Shown here: piece after piece, positions 55,429 to 64,000 of the stretch | How the letters are laid out: each line of letters starts with the position of its first letter | Numbering within the stretch: the first letter of the stretch is position 1 | Source of the DNA: Erpobdella octoculata | Taxonomy: Eukaryota > Annelida > Clitellata > Hirudinida > Erpobdellidae | Assembly (NCBI GenBank): GCA_963978895.1 | Contig: OZ022242.1 | Span: 38,568,179-38,632,178, forward strand | Reading direction: 5' to 3' | DNA: 64,000 nucleotides | Position numbers and translations under genes: made by a program | Notes under the pieces: generated by a model | Databases searched by the model: none | The model's input: only the letters and a program-made list of their open reading frames with translations | What the model was told of the DNA's origin: nothing

Positions 55429-56908
55429 ATGACCACTCGTAGTAAAATAATTTCTTCTTTGAAACTGATTTCCACAGATTTCGCCATTAAGAATTTCGCG
55501 AATGTTTTCTTGAAAGAGGGCAAATTCACAAATTTCTTCAGAAGGGGCTGCGACCAAGTGAAGACGTCAGTGATACGAAAAAATGGTTTCTTCAAATTGT
55601 CGTTGATAATTTACCGTGAAATACTCTTAAGATGCAACCAATTGGGAAATTCACTGTGCTATGAGTTTTTTTTTAAATCTCTTACAAAAGCAAAAATTTA
55701 CCAACCTGAACAACTAATTGTAAACTTTAGAAACTCAATTTGTTTTATTACAGAATCACTTACAAATCTGGATAGCAATTACTTAAATGTAATCTCTATA
55801 AATTTTAATCGCACTTTTGATTATAAAGACGACGAAGATATTTATTTCTTTGAAAAATGGCATAATTCTTGTAGATTTTCTTTAAACTTTAACAATCTGA
55901 TAGAGCTGAATTTAGTAGGTTGTTGCGATTTGCTGATGAAAAAATATCACAAAAAGAATACTCTCATTCCACGCTGGTCCTGCCCAAATTTGACCCGTCT
56001 TTCTTTGACCTGTTTCCATTCCAGCCATGAGATCAATTCAATTGTTCAAATTGAAGTTGACCTCATTAAACTTCTTGGTGTTGATTTCACTCGTCATCGT
56101 TTAAAAGAGTTGGCCATTTTTTTTTTGTGCAATAACAAAAGGATTGCTGGACGAATTAAAAAAACTTTTAAATCTCGAAAAACTTGTTTTTTATTATTTA
56201 AAAGTTTTCATTCCTTACGAAGATGTTATCGAAGCTATATCAGGACTTTCTAAGCTTAAGTGGTTAGACTTAACTGATAGTCACAACTTTTTTATTGGAA
56301 ATACACCGAAAATGCGTCAAATATATCAATTAATTGATTCGTTGCCACTTCTGGTACATTTAGATCTAAGTTATAGCTATTCTGAGCAAAAAATTAATGT
56401 ATCATGGTCCCATCCAAGAAAGTTTAGATATTTAGGGCTGTGCTTTAGATCCAAAACAATTGTTTTTTCCAACACGAATTCAAGTGTCGTTGGATCTTTT
56501 GAACATATTGAAGGACTCATAGCTTCAATGGATTTTATTTTAACAAAAAAATTTTTATACAATAAGGGACTTAACTATCTAATGCTATATTCAAGAATTC
56601 CTGAAAATGTTTCACTGATTAGAGAAAAACTTCAATTTATTTTGGATTTCTTGTACAATGGGTTTGTTTACTACAACGATCCTTATTATTTTTCAAATAC
56701 TATATATGATGTTTTGTCAGTTATTTCCGAAAATATTGGATTGACAAAAAAAGATTGTAGAAGATTCTTTGAAGTACTGGACCACCAACCAGAAAACCAA
56801 TACTTAAAGAATCACGAACTTTTTTCAAAGTTTAAACTGGTTTCTGGCCGAAACCGAATATTCGGCCGGAACTCACATGGTCACAAAAACAATTTCTTAA
56901 GATACTGA
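55429..56908 (+). pseudogene. ZYG11-like leucine-rich-repeat protein, copy B (one frameshift)
   Basis: Intronless. The first frame (55429-56253) starts MTTRSKIISSLKLISTDFA; the second (56144-56908) completes it. Against copy C, a T-run at 56117-56126 is one base longer, shifting the frame after KELAIF; correct reading resumes as ELKKLLNLEKLVFYYLKVF. BC-box-like SLKLISTDFA is at residues 9-18. LRR segments are NLIELNLVGCC, NLTRLSLTC, RLKELAIF, NLEKLVFYYL, KLKWLDLTDSHNF and LLVHLDLSYSYSE, followed by a helical tail (SFEHIEGLIASMDFIL; IREKLQFILDFLYNGFVYYN; DCRRFFEVLDHQPENQ). It is about 490 codons in all. The lesion is a single base in a homopolymer, so assembly error is possible and the gene may be intact. 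The likely role, if any, is a CUL2-type substrate receptor. Confidence 0.65.
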
Positions 56909-57640
56909 AATTTGGTGCATTTTACCCATTATTCTTTATTAATTAGGACCTGAAATAGAAACACAGTATTTTAATTTTGTTGTAATCATTTATTTAATAT
57001 AATATAAAAAACATTAATAAAATTTTTATTATTTTTTCAAATTAAGTTCTCATAGCAAAATATTTATCAGTTATCAATACTCAAATCGCTAACTGTTACT
57101 GTTTCATTAAATAATAAGTATTGGTATTTTGAATCTTATTAATTTATACTTAGGTTTATATTTGTACTTAGAAAACTCATCAATCTCTTTTAGGTACCTC
57201 TTATATAAAAATAATAATTACTAAAATTACTATTACACTCTTAGTTCCAGTCTCAACAAAGATAATCAAATCACGCATTTAGAATTAACAAAGATACCTA
57301 GATCACAATTAGTAGGACAGTCATACTCACATTTAGAATTAAGTAACTCACTACTAAACTACAATAAACATTTAAATTGAAAACAGTTATAAAATCAAAT
57401 AAAAAACCTCTAAATATCTCATATTTAGGGTTACTGTTTTGGTTTTTCGTATTATTACAAACTTTTATTTAGGTTACAATCTCTGTTTGTGGCTTTCTCT
57501 GTACACAAATCTTGCAAGTAAAATTTAACTAGCTTTTTGACTAGCAAGGAAGTTGAAACTTTCCTTTAAAAGTAACTTAATCAAATGTCATAACCTAAAT
57601 TATTTTCATCAAATATCAACTTAGTTGTCGTCACTTGCCA
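56909..57640 (+). other. 3' flank of copy B, shared with copy C
   Basis: Noncoding and AT-rich. Positions 56905-57180 match 61380-61603 plus 63904-63999, so it serves as an empty-site reference for the Helitron at 61604-63903. Nothing else was recognised. Confidence 0.7.
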
Positions 57641-57654
57641 AACAAAACTTCACA

Positions 57655-57800
57655 TTAAGGATAAATTGACGGGAGAGCAAGCGGAAACGGGATAGTAAAC
57701 GGGAACGGGAGAGCAAACGGGAACGGTAGAGCAAGCGGGGAATGAAACGGGAGCAAGAGAGAAGAACGATAGAAAAACTTTCAAAAACCGCGGGCATTGT
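57655..57800 (+). mobile_element. Degenerate Helitron 3' region
   Basis: Decayed 18-bp minisatellite (cgggagagcaagcggaaacg type), then a cgatagaaaaactttcaaaa and ccgcgggcat remnant of the terminal hairpin without CTAG. A mutated second-family end (aacgtttgctgggtcaga) lies at 57895-57915. Confidence 0.55.
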
Positions 57801-58205
57801 ACACTCGATTGCTTTCAAGATTGATTTTTTTAAATTGTCATAATTTTGTTCATTAAACTCTTAGTAAAAAACCAAAATAATTTAAAAGGCAGAACAACGT
57901 TTGCTGGGTCAGATAGTATATATATAAATGTTTGTGTTAAACTCGTTTTTTTCTTTACTTGTTATTATTCATAATTAAAAAGTCGTATATTGTACGCCAA
58001 GAAAAGCAGTTTCTTTGTCACTTTCTTTGTCACATTTAGCACACGCCTTTTTTCAAGACAAGTCTTGCACAAAGGCGAGAAAGAGTTCTTATTGCAAAGG
58101 CAGCCATTTGTCTACGTTTTCGCCACCTAAATCACTGCGACAACAACTTCCGAAATCAGTTTCGGTTTTGGCAAAAGTTTCAGCCAATTTTGGCCGAAAC
58201 CGAAA

Positions 58206-58477
<272 letters not shown>

Positions 58478-61377
58478 ATGAGTTCTCGTATTAAAATAAT
58501 TTCTTCTTTGAAACTGATTTCCACAGATTTCGCCATTAAGAATTTCGCGATTGTTTTCTTGGAAGAAGACGAATTCACAAATTTCTTCAGAAGGGGCTGC
58601 GACAAAGTGAAAACGTCAGTGATACGAAAAAATGGTTTCTTCAAATTGACGTTGAGAGATTACCGTGAAATACTCTTACGATGCAACCAATTGGGAAATT
58701 CCCTGTGCTATGAGTTTTTTTTTAAATCTCTGACAAAAGCAAAAAATTACCGGACTGAACAACTAATTGTAAACTTTAGAAACTCAATTCGTTTTATTAC
58801 AGAATCACTTACAAATCTGGATAGCACTTACTTTAAAGTAATCTCTATAAATTTTAATCACACTTTTGATTATGACGACAACAAAGATATTCATTTCTTT
58901 GAAAAATGGCATAATTCCTTTAGATTTTCTTCTAACTTTAACAATCTGATAGACCTGAATTTAGTAGGTTGTTGCGATTTGCTGATGAAAAAATATCACA
59001 AAAAGAATACTCTCATTCCACGCTGGTCCTGCCCAAATTTGACCCGTCTTTCTTTGACCTGTGTCCATTCCAGCCATAAGATCAATTCAATTGTTCAAAT
59101 TGAAGTTGACCTCATTAAACTTCTTGGTGTTGATTTCACTCGTAATCGTTTAAAAGAGTTGGCCATTTTTTCTTGTGAAATAACAAAAGGATTGCTGAAC
59201 GAATTAAAAAAACTTTTAAATCTCGAAAAACTTGTTCTTTATGATTTAAAACTTTTCAATCCTTACGAACACGTAATCAAAGCTATATCACGGCTTTCGA
59301 AACTAAAGTGGTTAGACTTAACTGATAGTCACAACTTTTTTATTGGAAATACACCGAAAATGCGTCAAATATATCAATTAATTGATTCGTTGCCACTTCT
59401 GGTACATTTAGATCTAAGTTATAGCTATTCTGAGCATAAAATTAATGTATGGTGGTCCCATCCAAGAAAGTTGAGATATTTAGGGCTGTGCTTTAGACAC
59501 AAAACAATTGTTTTTTACAACAGGAATTCAGGTGTCGTTGGATCTTTTGAACATATTGAAGGACTCATAGCTTCAATGGATTTTATTTTAGCAAAAAAAC
59601 GTGTGTACGATAGGGGACTTAACTATCTAATGGTATATTCAAGAACTAGCAGTGCCCGTAGCGGCTTCGCTCGCATGAAATTAGAGAATTTGAACCGTGC
59701 ATCCATAGGTGTCGGCTCGGCCCGTCGACAATTTTGCCCAGCCCATTTCAAAACCAAAATTCCTGGCCCGGCATGGCCCGTCTAATTTGGTCCCGGCCCG
59801 TTTTTACAGGCCTAGAAATTCTATATACTTGATGAAAAACTTCGACCCGTCCCACCTTGCCTTCAGGTTTGACCCGGCCCGTCTGAAGACTCTAAAATCA
59901 CTAAAATGTCTATATGCTTAGTGAAAAACCTCGGTCCGTACTACCTTGATTTAAGGTTTAGCCTGACCCGTAAAAAGACCCTAAAATAACGGCTTGGCCC
60001 GACAGGTGATAAACTGGACTCAGCTACTTTTAACCGGCACAAAACCTCAAAATACTAAGTTTTACACCTGTTATGCTTGGAGTTGTTGAGTTGCAGTTAT
60101 TTTAAAATCAAATAACCTTGTTTTGACCCCACATTTGAAGTCATGGAAACCAAGGTTTTAAAAAATGGTGAAACACGTATATCTTTTTTTTGAGTAGATA
60201 CTAAGTATTAATTTTTACATCTGTAGCAATTACAGTTGTTGAATAGCAGTTACTTTAAAAACCAAATAACCCTATTTTCTACCCCACATTTGAAGTCCTG
60301 GAGACCAAATTTTCAAAAAATGGAGTAGAAACTAAATACTAATTTTTACTTTTGTAGCATTCACAGTTTTTGAGTAGCAGCTACTTTAAAAACCAAGTAA
60401 TCCTATTGTCCACCCCACATTTAAGGTCCTGGAAACCAAATTTGTAAAAAATGGTGAAACACGTATAATGTGTATCTTTATTTTTAGAAAAGAAACTAAA
60501 TAATAATTTTTACATCTGTGGTATTTACTGTTTTTGAGTAGCAGTTACTATAAAAGACAATTAGCCCTATTTTCCACCCCACATTTGAAGTCCTGGAAAC
60601 CAAATTTTCAAAAATGCTAAAACACGTATTTCATTATTTTTGGAGTAGAAACTAAATACTAATTTTTACTCCTATAGCATTAACAGTTTTTGAGTAGAAG
60701 CTACTTTAAAAACCAAATAACCCAATTTTCCAACCCACATTTGAGGTCCGGGAAACCGAATTTTCAAAAAATAGTGAAACATGTATCTTTTTATTTTTCA
60801 AAAAGAATCTATATACCAAATTTCAAAATCTCCTCATTTTTGGTTTTCGAGATATACATTGTTTCAGAAAAAAGTTTGTTTTCCAGTTTTTTCCCCTCAG
60901 GAGCAAAATTTTCAAAAATCTTTTCTTAGCGGATGTTTACGCTATAAAAGTAATATAAGTTCCAAATTTCACGTTCCTAGAATGAGGCGTTTGAGCTCGG
61001 CGTTGATTATCAGTCAGTCAGTCAGTCAGTCAGTCAGTCAGTCAGTCAGTCAGTCAGTCAGTCAGTCAGGACATGTTCTTTTATATATATAGATTCCTGA
61101 AAATGTTTCACTGATTAGAGAAAAACTTCAATTTATTTTGGATTTCTTGTTCAATGGGTTTGTTTACTACAACGGTTCTTATGGTTTTTCAAGTACTATA
61201 TTAGATGTTTTGTCAGTTATTTCCGTGAATATTGGATTGACAAAAAAAGATTGCAGAAGATTCTTTACAGCACTGAACCACCAACCAGAAAACCAATACT
61301 TAAAGAATCACCAACTTTTTTTAAAGTTTGAACTGGTTTTCTGGCCGAAACCGAATATTTGGCCGAAACCCACATGA
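58478..61377 (+). pseudogene. ZYG11-like leucine-rich-repeat protein, copy C (split by a Helitron)
   Basis: Intronless. Coding sequence 58478-59645 is open and in frame with 61094-61377 once the Helitron at 59646-61093 is set aside, giving about 483 codons with no other lesion. It starts MSSRIKIISSLKLISTDFA and has the same LRR series as copy B, including NLTRLSLTCVH, RLKELAIFSCEI, NLEKLVLYDLKL, KLKWLDLTDSHNF and LLVHLDLSYSYSE. The C-terminal tail resumes after the insertion as PENVSLIREKLQFILDFL and ends QLFLKFELVFWPKPN. In its present state translation runs from TATTCAAGA into the Helitron 3' end and stops at 59785, losing the helical tail. Copies B and C are tandem duplicates in the same orientation. 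Confidence 0.7.
59646..61093 (-). mobile_element. Helitron, complete, 1448 bp, inside ZYG11-like copy C
   Basis: On the minus strand it starts TCTATATATATAAAAGAACA at 61093, has (TGAC)n at 61070-61010, the ccgagctcaaacgcctcatt lead and about 157-bp units. It ends in the gacgggcc-rich section and CTAG at 59649-59646. The matching place in copy B is the uninterrupted caagaattcctg, so insertion was between A and T without target duplication. Confidence 0.92.
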
Positions 61378-61886
61378 CCACAAGTATGAAATTCCTTAAA
61401 ATACTGAAATTTGGTGCATTTTACCCATTATTCTTTATTAATTGGGACCTGAAATAGAAACACAGTATTTTAATTTTGTTGTAATCATTTATTTAATATA
61501 ATATAAAAAATATATATATTTTTATTATTTTTTTAAAATTAAATTCTCATAGCAAAATGTTTATCAGTTATCAATACTCAAATCGCTAATTGTTACTGTT
61601 TCATCTATATATATAAAAATGAATGTTTGTATATATGTATATATGTATGTTAATGTCCTTTATGCATTGCTACACCATTCATCCGATCGTAATGAAATTT
61701 TCACACAACCTTGAGAGTCAAGGGGAGTCAAATAAAAAAAAAAATTTGAAATCCGTCACAAAATGAGCGGAGCGGAGCGGGTGAGCGAGCGGGAACTATA
61801 TATATATATGTATGTGCGTATGTATGTGTGTATGTATGTATGTGTATGTGCATGTATGTGTGTCTGTGTGTGTGTTTATGTATGTA

Positions 61887-63395
61887 CTAGCGGAGATACC
61901 CGGCGTTGCCCGGGTTTTTTAGAGGTTTTTCTAATGTTTGTCTCTTTCTCTCCCGTTTCCTTTCCCACCTGCTTTCCCACTCCCGTTCGCTTTCCCGTTT
62001 TCGGTCGTTTTCCCGCTCCCGGTCGCTTTCCCGCTCCCGGTCGCTTTCCCGCTCCCGGTCGCTTTACCACTCCCGGTCGCTTTCCCGCTCACGTTTGCTC
62101 TCCCATTCCCGCTCACGCTTGCTTTTCCGTTCCCGCTCGCTGTCCGTTCCGGGTCGCTTTCCCGTTTCTATAATAGACAAACTAACCCACAAACATTCAT
62201 ATATATATATATACTAGCAGTGCCCGTAGCGGCTTCGCTCGCATGAAATTAGAGAATTTGAACCGTGCATACATAGTAGAGTACTGCACGGATCAATTTT
62301 TTAGGTCTCGGCTCGGCCCGTCGACAACTTGGCCCAGCCCGTTTCAAAAACCGAAATTCCTGGCCCGGCCAGGTTTATACTAAACCCATAAACACAGATA
62401 ATTGAGGGAACGGACATTCCCCCCCCGGTCTAATATGGGCCCGGCCCGTTTATACAGGCCTAGAAGTTCTATATACTTGATGAAAAACTTCGGCCCGTCC
62501 CACCTTGACTTCAGTTTTAGCCCGGCCCGTCTGAGCACCCTAAAATCACTAAAATGTCTATATACTTGGTTAAAAATCTCGGCCCGTCCTACCTTGATTT
62601 AAGATTTGGGCAGAGCCGTATGAAGACCCTAAAATAACGGCTTGGCCCGTCCGTCCGGTGATAAACTGAACTCATCTACTTTTAACCGGCACAAAACCTC
62701 AAAATACAAATTTTTACTCCTGTAGCATCTACATATTTCGAGTAGCAGTTACATTAAAAACCAAATAATCTTATTTTCCACCCCATATTTGAGGTCCTGG
62801 AAATCAAATTTTAAACAAATGGTAAAACACGTATATTTTTATTTTTAGAATAGAAACTAAATACTAATTTTTACATCTGTGGTATTTACTGTTTTTGAGT
62901 AGCAGTTACTATAAACGACAATTAGCCCTATTTTCCACCCCACATTTGAAGCCCTGGAAACCAAATTTTCAAAAAATGCTAAAACACGTATTTCTTTATT
63001 TTTGGAGTAAAAACTAAATGCTAATTTTTACTCCTGTAGCATTCACAGTTTTTGAGTAGCAGCTACTTTAAAAACCAAATAACCCAATTTTCCAACCCAC
63101 ATTTGAGGTCCGGGAAACCGAATTTTCAAAAAATGGTGAAACACGTATCTTTTTATTTTTCAAGAAGAATCTATATACTAAATTTCAGAAAAAATTTTTA
63201 GAAAATTTTTTTAGAAAAAAGTTTGTTTTCCAGTTTTTTCCCCTCAGGAGCAAAATTTTCAAAAATCCTTTCTTAGCGGATGTTTACGCTATAAAAGTAA
63301 TATAAGTTCCAAATTTCACGTTCCTAGGATGAGGCGTTTGAGCTCGGCGTTGATTATCAGTCAGGACATGTTCTTTTATATATATAGATATAGTC
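61887..63395 (-). mobile_element. Nested Helitron (second level), minus orientation
   Basis: CTAG at 61887-61890 with the cccgggcaacgccgggtatc hairpin and an 18-bp minisatellite, continuing to acattcatatatata at 62213, where the third element interrupts its (TA)n-rich 5' end. It corresponds to 23017-23421; its 5' border is not exact. Confidence 0.6.
62214..63388 (-). mobile_element. Nested Helitron (third level), 1175 bp
   Basis: On the minus strand it runs from TCTATATATATAAAAGAACA (63388) to cgctacgggcactg and CTAG (62217-62214). It has three about 157-bp units and the gacgggccgag-type section. The matching undisturbed sequence at 23395-23440 (acattcatatatatatatag then tcttagcaaatttatttt) is the empty site. 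Confidence 0.85.
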
Positions 63396-63903
63396 TTAGC
63401 AAATCTATTTTACGTTTTATAGGCTAACAGAAGTTATGAAAGAATGGAAAAGCAAAAATGAGCGTGAACGGGAGAGCAACCGTGACCGGGAATGGGAGAG
63501 CAAGCATGACCGGGAACGGGAGAGCAAGCGTGAGCGGGAACGGGAAAGCGACCGGGAACGGGAAAGCGACCGGGAACGGGAAAGCGACCGGGAACGGAAA
63601 AGCCACCGGGAACGGGAAAGCGACCGGGAACGGGAAAGCGACCGGGAACGCGGAAAGCGACCGGGAACGCGGAAAGCGACTGGAATCGGGAGAGCAAGCT
63701 TGGAAGGAAACGCGAGCAAGAGAGAAAATCGATAACAAAACTTCTGAGCGGGAAAGCGAACGGGAGCTGGAAAACGACCGAGAGCGGAAAAGCGACCGGG
63801 AACGCGACGAAAACGGGAAAGTGGAGAAGGAAACGGGAGCGAGAGAGACAAACATTAGAAAAACCTCTAAAAAACCCCGGGCAACGCCGGGTAACCCCGC
63901 TAG

Positions 63904-64000
63904 TTAAATAATAAATATTGGTATTTTGAAATCTTATTGATTTATACTTAGGTTTAGAAAACTTATCAATCTCTTTTAGGTACCTCTTATATAGAAATAA
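63904..64000 (+). other. Resumed 3' flank of ZYG11-like copy C
   Basis: Matches copy B flank from 57109 onward (taaataataaatattggtat; cttttaggtacctcttatat). The duplication therefore continues past the window edge. Confidence 0.75.

Larger units (their letters stand above)
61604..63903 (+). mobile_element. Helitron, outer element, 2300 bp including nested copies
   Basis: Begins A then TCTATATATATAAAAATGAA, with the tcctttatgcattgctacac 5' region, and ends ccccgggcaacgccgggtaa then CTAG (63900-63903), followed by T. Copy B reads gtttcattaaataat at the matching place (57108), the empty site. Inside lie a TG-rich stretch (61800-61886) and two further Helitrons. Confidence 0.88.

Overview
The window is animal nuclear DNA: AT-rich, with spliced genes with GT-AG (one GC-AG) introns, long noncoding stretches, many (TA)n and tetranucleotide microsatellites, a tRNA-derived SINE, a LINE fragment and many Helitrons. 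Chondroitin sulfate synthase, metaxin, CYB5D1 and TENT4 genes mark it as metazoan. CYB5D1 suggests motile cilia, and the short-repeat Helitrons are of a kind common in marine invertebrates. I cannot name the species. No bacterial, viral or CRISPR features were seen.

Layout. 1-338: last exon of a chondroitin sulfate synthase (CHSY1/3-like), then about 4 kb of noncoding sequence. 4.4-28.1 kb: a minus-strand accessory block with two complete metaxin genes (4389-7697 and 25269-28141), a metaxin fragment (about 12.54-12.70 kb), two intronless cullin-2-like genes (8544-11865, split by a DNA transposon; 17285-19633, cut off before the neddylation domain) and an intronless ZYG11-like leucine-rich-repeat gene (14131-15512, frameshifted). 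The rest of this block is Helitrons and about 157-bp repeat arrays. 29.0-42.3 kb: ordinary conserved genes, namely a six-finger C2H2 protein with a Gln-rich tail (+), CYB5D1 (-) and the non-canonical poly(A) polymerase TENT4 (+), the last two divergent. 42.3-47 kb: noncoding, including a segment duplicated at 49.6-50.7 kb. 47.1-52.6 kb: a PDZ gene that can also splice in frame into an Ig-like domain. 53.3-64 kb: microsatellites and two more ZYG11-like genes on the plus strand (55429-56908 with one frameshift; 58478-61377 split by a Helitron), with Helitrons nested three deep at the right edge.

Most interesting content. Intronless cullin-2-like and ZYG11-like genes lie side by side. In known animals ZYG11 proteins are substrate receptors of CUL2 ubiquitin ligases. 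The ZYG11-like proteins keep a BC-box-like N-terminus (SLKLISTDFA), and the cullins carry an internal duplication of their cullin-repeat region. This looks like a lineage-specific amplification of both partners of a CRL2-type ligase, now decaying, with about one visible lesion per copy. Paralogous empty sites in the window show the Helitron insertions to the base: between A and T, no target duplication, 5' TC and 3' CTAG ends. A 79-bp element made of little more than two Helitron ends lies at 54280-54358.
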